In this document: positions 1-7,033 of the stretch, in pieces
Layout of the letters: each line of letters begins with the position of its first letter
Position numbering within the stretch: the stretch's first letter is position 1
Assembly: GCA_026648125.1 (NCBI GenBank)
Contig: JAPKGD010000051.1
Span: 1-8,615 of the forward strand
DNA: 8,615 bases
From: Bdellovibrionales bacterium
GTDB lineage: Bacteria > Bdellovibrionota > Bdellovibrionia > Bdellovibrionales > UBA1609
Direction: 5' to 3'
Notes under the pieces: model-generated
What the model saw: the letters and a program-made list of their open reading frames with translations, nothing else
What the model was told of the DNA's origin: nothing
Databases searched by the model: none
Position numbers and translations under genes: made by a program

Positions 1-1009
1 CAATAAATTCTTCTATAGTTACGATGAACTTAAGGTTCAGCTGATAGAAAACCAGAATCTCTTAAATCAGATTCAACCGGATTTGGTGATCAGTGATTTT
101 CGTCTCACCATGCCGATGGCCTGCCAGCTCGCTCAAATTCCTTGCTTAAATTTGACAGATTTTCATTGGAGCCCGCTCTCTTCGCCTCAATTTCCCTTAC
201 CCGACAACAAAGTCACTCGATTTTTTGGGTTCACGCTCTCCTCCATTTTCGCCAGGCCCGTGGTTCAGATTCAGATGAGATTTTGGCATCAGGCCTTGAA
301 CCGATTGCGCACAGATTATGGTTTGGTTCCATTCAAAGAATTACGTCAGGCCTACACCGATGGAGACTACTTGGGCTATGTCGGCTTTCCTCGGGAGGAG
401 AACCAAGTCGCACTTCCGCCCAACCATTTCTACGTCGGCCCTCTTCTTTGGAGAAATCAAGAAAGTCAATTGAGTCTGCCTCCGCGCGCAAGGCCGTCAT
501 TGATTCTGTTGAGCCTTGGCAGTTCCGGCTACTCCCAGCACCTCGAGCCCATCCTAAGGGCGCTGTCTGAACTCGACGCGGACATTATTTATGCAGCCTC
601 GCGAAGTTTGGTGCCGAAGACTTTAGGGCGGGCGTGCTTTTACCAGATGGAGTTTGTCCCTATACATCAATGGCTGCCATTTTGTGATTTGATGATTGGC
701 AATGGCGGAAGTGCCACGGTCTGGGCGGCCTTGAGTGCTGGAAAGCCCTACCTGGCAGTCTACTCCAATTTTGATCAGGCGTTGAATGTTCTGCGCTTTA
801 GGAGATTGGGAGTCCTTGAGGGACAGTCCACATTGAATCTCAATTTTAAGGAAATCACTCAAGCGGCTGAGGCCATGTTGAGTCATTCGCCCCATCGTCT
901 CGCTGCACTTAAGTATAAAAGGCAGTTTGAACTTTTGGGCGGAGAGGAATGGACCAAATTTCAATTTCGCCGATTGATGTCGGCACCACAAAAGAGAATG
1001 AGCTTATGA
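1..1009 (+). CDS. GT-B (GT1/UGT-like) glycosyltransferase, 5'-truncated
   Basis: The frame is open to the left edge (first full codon at base 2), so the N-terminus lies outside the window. About 335 residues are visible, and GT1 enzymes usually have 390-420. The family transfers a sugar from a nucleotide-sugar donor to an acceptor, using two Rossmann-like domains. The visible N-terminal half has the pattern PDLVISD (visible residues 26-32), typical of the acceptor domain of MGT/UGT proteins. The C-terminal half opens with a GSSG turn (about 173-176) after a hydrophobic strand. It then has the donor-binding block NGGSATVWAALSAGKP (about 234-249), followed by DQALN near 258, matching the HGG..T..EAL..G.P...DQ..N signature. 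The usual first His of HGG is Asn here. The stop overlaps the next gene by ATGA (1006-1009), implying translational coupling to a nucleotide-sugar enzyme. The acceptor (lipid, glycan or small molecule) cannot be read from the sequence. Family is fairly sure, substrate unknown. Confidence 0.8.
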   Translation, partial: NKFFYSYDELKVQLIENQNLLNQIQPDLVISDFRLTMPMACQLAQIPCLNLTDFHWSPLSSPQFPLPDNKVTRFFGFTLSSIFARPVVQIQMRFWHQALNRLRTDYGLVPFKELRQAYTDGDYLGYVGFPREENQVALPPNHFYVGPLLWRNQESQLSLPPRARPSLILLSLGSSGYSQHLEPILRALSELDADIIYAASRSLVPKTLGRACFYQMEFVPIHQWLPFCDLMIGNGGSATVWAALSAGKPYLAVYSNFDQALNVLRFRRLGVLEGQSTLNLNFKEITQAAEAMLSHSPHRLAALKYKRQFELLGGEEWTKFQFRRLMSAPQKRMSL

Positions 1010-2052
1010 AAACTCGAGCACTTATTACCGGGGGATGTGGATTTGTTGGTCATCACTTCGTCGAGCATTTTCTAAAGAACACCAACTGGGACATCATCGT
1101 CCTGGATCGTCTTAACTATGCGTCTCAAGGCTTTGATCGATTGCGCGACATTAAGGTCTTTGATGATCGAAGAGTCATGACCTTGGCCGCGGATTTTAGT
1201 CATCCAATGAGTTCGGGATTGATCAAAGAAATTGGTCGGGTCGAATACATTTTGCATTTGGGGGCGGAGTCTCATGTGGACCGAAGCATTGACAACCCAG
1301 AACCCTTTGTTGTTGCAAACGTTCTGGGAACAATGCGAATACTTGATGTCGCAAGGGCAATGCCGTCACTGAAGCGATTTTTTTATTTTTCGACCGATGA
1401 AGTTTTTGGGCCGGCACCGGATGGAGTCGCCTATAAAGAGTGGGATCGTTACAATTCTGGAAATCCCTATGCGGCCACAAAAGCGGGAGGGGAAGAACTT
1501 TGCCTTGCCTATGGAAACACTTATAAGCTGCCAATTATTATCACTCACTGCATGAATATCTTTGGTGAGCGTCAACATCCGGAAAAGTTTATCCCGTTGG
1601 TGACGAGAAAGGTTCTTGCCGGCGAGAAGGTGACCATCCATTCGCACCCGAATCGCAAGCGAGCGGGCTCGCGCTTTTGGATTCATGCGCGCAATGTGGC
1701 GTCGGCCGTTTTGTTTCTCATAGAAAAGCAAGCTCAGGTGCAGGAAAAATACAATATTGTAGGGGAGCGAGAAATTGACAATCTGACCATGGCAAAGATG
1801 ATTGCCGCTCGCCTTGGGCAGGAGCTTAAGTACGAGATGGTTGACTTTCATTCGAGCCGACCTGGCCATGATTTACGCTATGGTCTTGATGGCGAAAAGC
1901 TCGAGAGCATGGGCTGGAAGCTGCCAGTTGATTTTGAAAAGTCCTTGAACAAAACCATCGATTGGTTTTTAAGCCGACCTGAATGGCTCAAATTAGAAAG
2001 CGAAGACTATTTGGAAGCGGGACCCTCGAGCTTAAAGGTCGAAATGACTTGA
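1006..2052 (+). CDS. dTDP-glucose 4,6-dehydratase-like NAD-dependent SDR enzyme
   Basis: A 348-residue extended short-chain dehydrogenase, close to the usual RmlB length of about 350-360. It has the NAD-binding GGCGFVG (residues 9-15), HLGAESHVDRSIDNP (84-98), the dehydratase-specific Thr-Asp-Glu triad (130-132), and the catalytic Tyr155 and Lys159 of YxxxK. C-terminally come RPGHDLRY and GWKLP blocks, as in RmlB. In RmlB, Asp and Glu of the triad drive water elimination in making dTDP-4-keto-6-deoxyglucose, the precursor of L-rhamnose and other deoxysugars. The middle differs from classical RmlB: NIFGERQHPEKFIP replaces the usual NNYGPYQFPEKLIP, and a basic SHPNRKRAGSRFW stretch follows. A different nucleotide (CDP, UDP or GDP) is therefore possible and no symbol is given. 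The start at 1006 is preferred over an in-frame ATG at 949 because it gives the Rossmann fold at residue 4, the ATGA overlap with the glycosyltransferase, and an AGAGAA Shine-Dalgarno-like stretch about 9 nt upstream. The last 46 bp overlap the convergent gene. Confidence 0.85.
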   Translation: MKTRALITGGCGFVGHHFVEHFLKNTNWDIIVLDRLNYASQGFDRLRDIKVFDDRRVMTLAADFSHPMSSGLIKEIGRVEYILHLGAESHVDRSIDNPEPFVVANVLGTMRILDVARAMPSLKRFFYFSTDEVFGPAPDGVAYKEWDRYNSGNPYAATKAGGEELCLAYGNTYKLPIIITHCMNIFGERQHPEKFIPLVTRKVLAGEKVTIHSHPNRKRAGSRFWIHARNVASAVLFLIEKQAQVQEKYNIVGEREIDNLTMAKMIAARLGQELKYEMVDFHSSRPGHDLRYGLDGEKLESMGWKLPVDFEKSLNKTIDWFLSRPEWLKLESEDYLEAGPSSLKVEMT

Positions 2053-2615
2053 CCCGTCTGGGTCGCCGATCTCGGACAGGCGTCAGCATCTTCAAAGGTC
2101 ATGGTTAAGATGTCATCCACGATGGTATAGCTGTATTGCCGACCCATCTCTTTCTCTACTTGGTCAAAAGTTCGACCTTCCATAAAGTCCTTATCCATCT
2201 GGGTGAGCAATTCGGGGTCGCATTTTTCCATAGATCCACGGCGCTGTTTAAGTGTTCCCGGCAAGGCGCGGAGGGAATAAATAATTCCTTGCTCTCGGTT
2301 TGAGCGAGTAAGGCGTTGAACTTTGTATTCGTAACTAATGCTGTAGGCTTCGAGCCCTTCGCAGGTGGGAAAATAAACCGACTTGGTTGCAGCATCCGGG
2401 GCAACCGACTTTAAACGAATGTTTGTTGGTGTCTTAGATTCAAGAAATTTCACTTGCTTGGGGTGAGCCTGAGGCTTGGCTGTGTGACAAATTTGGGACA
2501 CCAACACCCATGAACGGCATGTTTGCGAGCTCAAGCAGTCCTCGCCTTCGAGTAAATCCGCTTTTACGGCGGTTGGGGCGAGTACAAGGCCAACGAGCAA
2601 AAATATTGTTTTCAT
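2007..2615 (-). CDS. Secreted six-cysteine protein of unknown function
   Basis: A 202-residue protein I do not recognise. It begins with a clear Sec signal peptide: Lys2, a hydrophobic core (residues 4-13), and an AxxA-like cleavage region TAVKA ending at residue 19, so the mature protein probably starts at Asp20. There is no lipobox Cys at the cleavage site, which makes a soluble periplasmic or exported protein more likely than a lipoprotein. The mature chain has exactly six cysteines (27, 33, 43, 85, 132, 180), an even number compatible with three disulfides in an oxidising compartment. No transmembrane segment follows the signal. The ATG at 2615 is supported by the signal peptide; only a weak AAGAG stands just upstream. 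The gene is convergent with the sugar dehydratase and overlaps its last 46 bp, so the two probably have separate promoters. The coding potential looks real (signal peptide, mixed composition, no stops), but the function is unknown. Confidence 0.75.
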   Translation of the reverse strand: MKTIFLLVGLVLAPTAVKADLLEGEDCLSSQTCRSWVLVSQICHTAKPQAHPKQVKFLESKTPTNIRLKSVAPDAATKSVYFPTCEGLEAYSISYEYKVQRLTRSNREQGIIYSLRALPGTLKQRRGSMEKCDPELLTQMDKDFMEGRTFDQVEKEMGRQYSYTIVDDILTMTFEDADACPRSATQTGQVISTFKLEGPASK

Positions 2616-2636
2616 AGCTCTTATCTAAGGCAATTC

Positions 2637-2811
2637 AGGTGCCAGGTCCACCCGTGGAGGCATTTGCTCGGATTTGCGGGGCGGGCCGCGGCTTACAAAC
2701 TTTAGGCAGAATAGGAGCTGAGTTCAAAACCCTTGAGGGTAGGGAGGGGATCCCTCTGCCCGCCATCGCCTCGGATGCTGCACTGTGACCCGCAAAATCC
2801 ACCAGGTACCT
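2637..2811. repeat. Structured inverted-repeat element: MITE-like repeat or structured RNA
   Basis: The ends form an imperfect inverted repeat: AGGTGCCAGGT (2637-2647) against ACCAGGTACCT (2801-2811), 9 of 11 positions complementary, with a G-U allowed at one mismatch. Inside, GATTTGCGGG (2671-2680) pairs with CCCGCAAAATC (2789-2799), giving 10 bp with one bulged A. Next inward, GCGGGC (2681-2686) pairs with GCCCGC (2758-2763), or alternatively GGCAGA (2705-2710) pairs with TCTGCC (2755-2760). A small hairpin ACCC-TTGA-GGGT sits at 2729-2740. The nesting makes one long irregular hairpin with a large 3' bulge (about 2764-2788). The length of about 175 nt and bulged rod shape resemble the general form of 6S RNA, but I see no diagnostic 6S, RNase P, SRP or tmRNA motif. 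The GGTGCC/GGTACC-type ends also resemble palindromic REP or MITE repeats. The strand of any transcript cannot be decided. Confidence 0.45.
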
Positions 2812-2854
2812 TCGGATAGACAGGGCTCGGTGGGTCAAGTAAACCCGATAAAGT

Positions 2855-2860
2855 GGGAGG
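2855..2860 (+). promoter_or_regulatory. Shine-Dalgarno site of ung
   Basis: GGGAGG ends 7 nt before the ATG at 2868. This decides the ung start in favour of 2868 over the in-frame GTG at 2853, which lies upstream of and runs into this site. Confidence 0.85.
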
Positions 2861-2867
2861 AAAATGT

Positions 2868-3584
2868 ATGTCCGAACTTCAGCACGGCGGTGCCGAGCGT
2901 ATTCGACTCACAGAGAGCTGGAAGCTGCGTCTTGAAGGCGAGTTTTCCAAGCCCTATATGGGGTCGCTGAGAGATTTTCTACGTCGGGAAATTCAAGGAC
3001 AAAAAACGATTTATCCAAAGCCCCAAGAATATTTTGCCGCCTTAGATTTAACCCCTTTCGACCAGGTCAAGGTGGTGATTCTTGGCCAGGACCCCTATCA
3101 CGGTCCGGGGCAGGCTCATGGATTATGCTTTTCGGTAAGGCCAGGTGTAGATGTTCCTCCGTCCTTAGTGAATATCTATAAAGAGCTTGCTTCAGACTTG
3201 AAGATTAGGCCTGTAAAACACGGATGCCTTCAGCACTGGGCTGAGCAGGGCGTTCTCCTGCTCAATGCCACGCTCACTGTGGAAGGCGGGCGGGCCGGGT
3301 CCCATCAAGGAAAAGGTTGGGAAGAGTTCACCGACCGAATTATTGATGTCCTCAATCGAGAACGTAACGGAATCGTGTTTATGCTTTGGGGTGCGTATGC
3401 GCAGAAAAAGGGTCAGTTTATAGATCGTGAAAAACATCTCGTACTGACCGCACCACACCCCTCGCCACTTTCAGCACACCGTGGTTTTTTGGGTTGTCGG
3501 CACTTTTCAAAAGCCAATGAATACTTGAAAGCAAACGGGAAAACACCCATTGAATGGGCCTTACCAGAACAAGGAGAAAACTAA
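2868..3584 (+). CDS. ung: Uracil-DNA glycosylase, family 1
   Basis: A 238-residue enzyme, close to E. coli Ung (229). It cuts uracil out of DNA by hydrolysing the N-glycosidic bond, the first step of base-excision repair in the cytoplasm. All family-1 motifs are present. The water-activating loop GQDPYHGPGQAHGLCFSV (from residue 73) includes catalytic Asp75 and the uracil-stacking Phe88. PPSLVNIYKEL (97-107) and LLLNATLTV with the uracil-reading Asn133 follow. The DNA-intercalating leucine loop HPSPLSAHRGFLGCRHF (from 197) includes catalytic His197. By alignment these correspond to E. coli Asp64, Phe77, Asn123 and His187, so the enzyme should be active. The ATG at 2868 has a strong GGGAGG 7 nt upstream. 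The TAA stop shares one base with the ATG of dppA (TAATG, 3582-3586), placing ung first in a compact run with the peptide transporter genes. The neighbours have no evident link to DNA repair, so the cluster is probably only co-transcribed. Confidence 0.97.
   Translation: MSELQHGGAERIRLTESWKLRLEGEFSKPYMGSLRDFLRREIQGQKTIYPKPQEYFAALDLTPFDQVKVVILGQDPYHGPGQAHGLCFSVRPGVDVPPSLVNIYKELASDLKIRPVKHGCLQHWAEQGVLLLNATLTVEGGRAGSHQGKGWEEFTDRIIDVLNRERNGIVFMLWGAYAQKKGQFIDREKHLVLTAPHPSPLSAHRGFLGCRHFSKANEYLKANGKTPIEWALPEQGEN
3571..3576 (+). promoter_or_regulatory. Shine-Dalgarno site of dppA
   Basis: AAGGAG lies inside the last codons of ung, 7 nt before the ATG at 3584. It supports that start over the in-frame GTG at 3554 and implies translational coupling across the TAATG junction. 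Confidence 0.85.
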
Positions 3585-5164
3585 TGCGAGCAATAATCGG
3601 CTTGATCGTCGCGGCCATTTCTATTCCGAGTTTTGCAGAAAAAACCTTTGTTTATTGTAGCGAAGCGAGCCCCAGCACTTTTAATCCTCAACTTGGTACA
3701 GATGGCCCTACATTCAATGCGTCGTCGCGGATGATTTACAATCGACTCGTTGACTTTAAGCCTGGAACCACAGAGGTCGTTCCTTCCCTCGCCGAAAAGT
3801 GGAAGGTGTCTAAAGATGGCAAGCGCTATACTTTTACTTTGCGTACGGACGTTCAATTTCAATCGCGAGGGGAGTTTAAACCCGCCCGAAATTTGAATTC
3901 AGAGGACGTGGTATTTACTTTCTCGCGAATGCTCGATCCAAAACATCCATTTCATAAAGTGAATGGCGGTATTTATGAGTACTTTACCTCCATGGGCTTG
4001 GATCAACTCATCAAGAGCGTAAAGGCAATTGATGCAAAGACCGTTGAGTTTGAGTTAAATCGGCCCGAATCTCCATTTATTGCCAATATGGGAATGGATT
4101 TTGCGAGCATCTTGTCTGCAGAGTATGCGAATTTTCTCAAAGGCAAGGGGACGCCGGAGCTGTTAGATCTTGAGCCTATTGGGAGCGGTCCATTTTTGTG
4201 GAAGTCTTACGCCAAAGATAATCAAATTCGCTATGAAGCCCACACAAATTATTTCGAAGGACGAGCGAAGCTAGATAAGGTGGTTTTCGCCATCACCCCC
4301 GATGCGAGTGTACGTTTTCAAAGACTGAAAGCGGGTGAGTGCCAGTTTGTGGCGGAGCCGTCACCACAAGATCTAAAAGTCATGAAGGACTTAAAATCGG
4401 TTCAAGTTGCTAGCTCACCTGGACTGAATGTGGGCTATCTCGCGATGAATGTGACCAAGGCACCTTTAGATAAAAAAGACGTGCGATTAGCTATCTATCA
4501 TGCGCTCAATCGAGCGGCTTACATTGATGCTATTTATTTGGGGCAAGCGCAGGTGGCCAAAGGGCCTCTGCCTCCGACGATGTGGGGTTATAACGGCAGC
4601 ATTGCCGATTATGCCTATGATCCGACCAAGGCCAAAGAGCTCCTTAAAAAAGCCGGATACGCCAATGGATTTGATTTAGAGCTTTGGACACTTCCGGTGT
4701 CACGGCCCTACAATCCCAGCGGAAAAAAGATGGGAGAGCTCATGCAGGCGGATCTCGCCAAAGTGGGAATTCGCTTGAAATTAGTGACTTATGATTGGCC
4801 GACGTATCTGGCAAAGGCCCGAGAGGGTCAGCATCAGATGCTGCAAATCGGTTGGACAGGGGACAATGGCGATCCCGATAATTTTCTAAATGTCCTTCTG
4901 GGCTGTGAGGCTGTGGCGGGAGGGAGCAACTATTCCAGATGGTGCTTTAAACCCTTTGATTCGTTGGTACAAAAGGCCCGTGTGGAAACAAATCAAGCCA
5001 AGCGCACTAAGCTTTACCTTCAGGCTCAAGAGATCTTTCACCAAGAGGTTCCCTGGGTTCCCTTGGCCCACGCCGTGGTTTTTAAAGCTATGGCACCTCA
5101 GGTGGCGGGTTATAAGTTAAGTCCGCTTGGGACAGAACAGTTTTATCTTATCGATTTGAAGTAA
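3584..5164 (+). CDS. dppA: Periplasmic dipeptide-binding protein (SBP family 5), DppA-like
   Basis: A 526-residue precursor (E. coli DppA has 535) that would bind dipeptides in the periplasm and deliver them to the DppBC channel. Residues 1-18 form a Sec signal peptide ending in PSFA, cleaved before Glu19. There is no lipobox, so it is soluble. The mature start has VYCSEASPSTFNPQLGTDG, closely matching E. coli DppA. The C-terminal lobe has GWTGDNGDPDNF (from 423), whose first Asp (427) aligns with E. coli Asp408, known to hold the peptide amino group. Four cysteines sit where E. coli DppA has its two disulfides: Cys25 with Cys253, and Cys441 with Cys454 (13 residues apart, as in E. coli). These conserved details favour a true dipeptide binder over an oligopeptide, nickel or heme-only relative, though DppA proteins can also carry heme or 5-aminolevulinate. 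The ATG at 3584 is fixed by AAGGAG 7 nt upstream and by the signal peptide. dppB follows after 4 nt. Confidence 0.93.
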   Translation: MRAIIGLIVAAISIPSFAEKTFVYCSEASPSTFNPQLGTDGPTFNASSRMIYNRLVDFKPGTTEVVPSLAEKWKVSKDGKRYTFTLRTDVQFQSRGEFKPARNLNSEDVVFTFSRMLDPKHPFHKVNGGIYEYFTSMGLDQLIKSVKAIDAKTVEFELNRPESPFIANMGMDFASILSAEYANFLKGKGTPELLDLEPIGSGPFLWKSYAKDNQIRYEAHTNYFEGRAKLDKVVFAITPDASVRFQRLKAGECQFVAEPSPQDLKVMKDLKSVQVASSPGLNVGYLAMNVTKAPLDKKDVRLAIYHALNRAAYIDAIYLGQAQVAKGPLPPTMWGYNGSIADYAYDPTKAKELLKKAGYANGFDLELWTLPVSRPYNPSGKKMGELMQADLAKVGIRLKLVTYDWPTYLAKAREGQHQMLQIGWTGDNGDPDNFLNVLLGCEAVAGGSNYSRWCFKPFDSLVQKARVETNQAKRTKLYLQAQEIFHQEVPWVPLAHAVVFKAMAPQVAGYKLSPLGTEQFYLIDLK

Positions 5165-5168
5165 GCGT

Positions 5169-6179
5169 ATGTGGCGGCTCTTTGTTCACCGCATTCTGGC
5201 CGCCATTCCGACTCTGATTGGAGTTTCGATTCTCTCCTTTGCACTTATTCGTATGGTGCCGGGAGATCCGGTGACCATGATGCTGGGTGAGCGAGGTGGC
5301 TCACCAGAAGCAGTGGCAGAGTTGAGGGCTGCACTTGGTTTGGATCGACCACTACTTGAACAATATGGTTTATTTATTTCACGAGCGCTGAAGGGCGATT
5401 TAGGCCAATCCATCGTGGCCCGACGGCCGGTCTGGGACGAATTTAAAGACCGCTTTCCCGCCACCGTTGAACTTACCGTCGTCGCTCTCTTATTCGGTGT
5501 CATTATTGGCCTTCCCCTTGGAATCAGTGCGGCCGCCTTTCGCCATACCTGGTGGGACCGACTGGTCACAGGGGGAGTTCTTATTGCCTATTCCTTGCCG
5601 ATTTTTTGGTGGGGACTTCTGCTCATTTTGGTTTTTTCGATCGCCCTGGGAGTCACGCCTGTGGCCGGTCGAATTCCAATGGTCTTCGATGTCGACGCGC
5701 GAACGGGTTTTATGCTGATCGATGCCTGGTGGTCGGGTGGTTTTGAAGTGTTTTGGCAGAGTCTAAGGCATCTGGCCCTTCCTGCAATTGCTTTAGGAAC
5801 AATTCCTTTGGCCGCCATTGTGAGAATGACTCGAGCAACATTGCTTGAGATTTTGCGCGAAGATTTTATTCGCACCGCTAGAGCGAAGGGGGCCCCCGAA
5901 TGGCGAGTGGTGGCGGTTCACGGGTTGGCCAACGCGCTTATCCCAATTGTGACGGTGATTGGATTGATGGGCTCAACACTACTCACCGGAGCTATTTTAA
6001 CCGAGACTATTTTTGCATGGCCAGGAATTGGCAAATGGCTCGTCGCCAGCGTAACGGCTCGTGATTATCCCGTCCTGCAGGGTGGGCTTCTTCTGATTTG
6101 TATCATCGTGATGAGCGTGAACCTTTTGGTGGATATGCTTTACTCATGGCTCAATCCCTTAGTGAGGAAATCTTCATGA
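5169..6179 (+). CDS. dppB: Dipeptide ABC transporter permease DppB
   Basis: A 336-residue inner-membrane permease (E. coli DppB has 339), one half of the translocation channel. Hydrophobic segments consistent with six transmembrane helices lie near residues 10-30, 98-122, 135-160, 197-218, 254-278 and 300-325. The family N-terminal block MVPGDPVTMMLGERGG (29-44) and the periplasmic-side GYS/YSLPIFWWG motif (141-149) are present. The cytoplasmic EAA loop, EDFIRTARAKGAPEWRV (231-247), is where the ATPase subunits dock. TETIFAWPGIGKWL (278-291) is also family-typical. The ATG is 4 nt after the dppA stop; upstream there is only a weak GAAGTAAG, so translation probably depends on coupling to dppA. 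The TGA stop overlaps the dppC ATG as ATGA (6176-6179). Recognition as a peptide-type family permease is certain. The dipeptide assignment leans on its neighbour dppA and the close E. coli-like motifs. Confidence 0.95.
   Translation: MWRLFVHRILAAIPTLIGVSILSFALIRMVPGDPVTMMLGERGGSPEAVAELRAALGLDRPLLEQYGLFISRALKGDLGQSIVARRPVWDEFKDRFPATVELTVVALLFGVIIGLPLGISAAAFRHTWWDRLVTGGVLIAYSLPIFWWGLLLILVFSIALGVTPVAGRIPMVFDVDARTGFMLIDAWWSGGFEVFWQSLRHLALPAIALGTIPLAAIVRMTRATLLEILREDFIRTARAKGAPEWRVVAVHGLANALIPIVTVIGLMGSTLLTGAILTETIFAWPGIGKWLVASVTARDYPVLQGGLLLICIIVMSVNLLVDMLYSWLNPLVRKSS
6164..6167 (+). promoter_or_regulatory. Shine-Dalgarno site of dppC
   Basis: GAGG, within GTGAGGAAA, lies 8 nt before the ATG at 6176 and supports this start over in-frame candidates at 6098 and 6146, which lie deep inside dppB and lack a comparable site. 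Confidence 0.7.
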
Positions 6180-7027
6180 GAAGTCCTTGGGGAAAAGCGC
6201 TTCACCGGTTTCGCCGGCAAAAAGTGGCGGTTTGTGCGCTCCTGATTCTTTGTGGATTGATTACGCTGGCGATTTTCGCCCCTTGGTTTGTTCGATTCTC
6301 ACCCTTGGAGGTCAATTCGCAAGCGCTTCAGCTTGCACCCTCTTTAAGTTCTCCACACCTCTTGGGAACGGATGATCTGGGGCGAGACTTATGGAGTCGA
6401 CTCGTCTATGGCGCGCGACTGTCGTTGAGTATTGGGGCCTTAGCCGTTCTCGTCTCTTTGGGCATCGGCACTCCTTTAGGGCTGTGGGCGGGATATAAAG
6501 GTGGATGGGTTGATCAAACGATTATGAGGCTTACCGATATGTTGATGAGTCTGCCAAACATTCTGTTGGCCATCGTGTTGGTGACGGTGTTGGGTCCCGG
6601 TTTAAACAACACAGTTTGGGCAGTGAGTGTGGTCGCCATTCCTTCGGTCATCCGAGTCATACGCGCCGTCACCCTGGTTGAGAAAGAGCGTCTCTATGCT
6701 CAAGCGGCTCGAGCTTACGGGGCAGGGGATTTTAGGATTGTGCTGGGACATTTGGTTCCCAATTCCATCGGCCCTCTCATGGTTCAGGCCACCTTGGGCT
6801 TTAGCGATGCTATATTGAACGCAGCCGCACTTGGCTTTCTCGGCCTTGGCGCCCAGCCGCCAACTCCTGAGTGGGGAGTGATGCTTGCGGACTCCCGGGC
6901 CTACCTCGAAAGCTCGTGGTGGATGGTCACTTTACCGGGACTCTGCCTGGTGATTGCCAGTTTATGTTTTAATTTGTTGGGTGATGGTTTAAGAGAAGCA
7001 CTCGATCCAAAGGTAACGACGGAGTAG
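6176..7027 (+). CDS. dppC: Dipeptide ABC transporter permease DppC
   Basis: The 283-residue partner permease of DppB (E. coli DppC has 300; the difference is mainly a shorter N-terminal cytoplasmic tail). The chain starts with a basic stretch and a first membrane helix (about 19-37). It continues with the conserved HLLGTDDLGRDLWSRL block (61-76) and YGARLSLSIG (78-87), then four to five further hydrophobic segments. The EAA loop YAQAARAYGAGDFRI (about 174-188) contacts the transport ATPase. Near the end, AALGFLGLGAQPPTPEWG and NLLGDGLREALDPK match E. coli DppC nearly word for word. With DppB it forms the channel that receives peptides from DppA. The genes for the ATPases, dppD and dppF, which follow dppC in the E. 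coli operon, are not here; the next gene begins 6 nt later and is aroB. The ATPases must lie elsewhere or be shared with another peptide transporter. Confidence 0.95.
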   Translation: MRSPWGKALHRFRRQKVAVCALLILCGLITLAIFAPWFVRFSPLEVNSQALQLAPSLSSPHLLGTDDLGRDLWSRLVYGARLSLSIGALAVLVSLGIGTPLGLWAGYKGGWVDQTIMRLTDMLMSLPNILLAIVLVTVLGPGLNNTVWAVSVVAIPSVIRVIRAVTLVEKERLYAQAARAYGAGDFRIVLGHLVPNSIGPLMVQATLGFSDAILNAAALGFLGLGAQPPTPEWGVMLADSRAYLESSWWMVTLPGLCLVIASLCFNLLGDGLREALDPKVTTE

Positions 7028-7033
7028 TGAGGT

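Larger units (their letters stand above)
2616..2867. other. Divergent intergenic region between the secreted-protein gene and ung
   Basis: About 250 bp separate the start of the minus-strand secreted-protein gene from the plus-strand ung start, so promoters for both directions should lie here. I find no convincing -35/-10 pair with correct spacing for either. TTGACC on the minus strand (2839-2834) is followed by TATCCG only 14 nt later, and AGATAA lies close to the minus-strand ATG. Most of the region is taken up by the GC-rich structured element at 2637-2811. The weak open frames here have no ribosome-binding site and a Pro/Arg-rich composition, and are not considered genes. Confidence 0.6.

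Noticed and set aside
142..570. Long open frame in another frame inside the glycosyltransferase
   Set aside because: Its translation is low-complexity and unlike any protein, while the overlapping frame shows clear GT1 motifs.
1223..1869. Minus-strand open frames inside the dehydratase gene
   Set aside because: They are antisense shadows of a well-conserved SDR enzyme and show no domain or initiation signal.
2637..2811. Intergenic element as RNase P RNA, tmRNA, SRP RNA or a tRNA
   Set aside because: None of the diagnostic motifs I know (RNase P GAGGAAAGUCC, the tmRNA tRNA-like end, the SRP GGAAG tetraloop region, a tRNA TTCRA arm) is present on either strand. 6S RNA is left open only on size and shape.
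2635..2838. Minus-strand 67-codon open frame covering the structured intergenic element
   Set aside because: It starts at TTG without a Shine-Dalgarno, is Pro/Arg/Ser rich without domain character, and lies exactly on the inverted-repeat structure, which alone explains the base composition.
2834..2839. TTGACC on the minus strand as a -35 box
   Set aside because: The only -10-like hexamer downstream (TATCCG) is 14 nt away and poorly matched.
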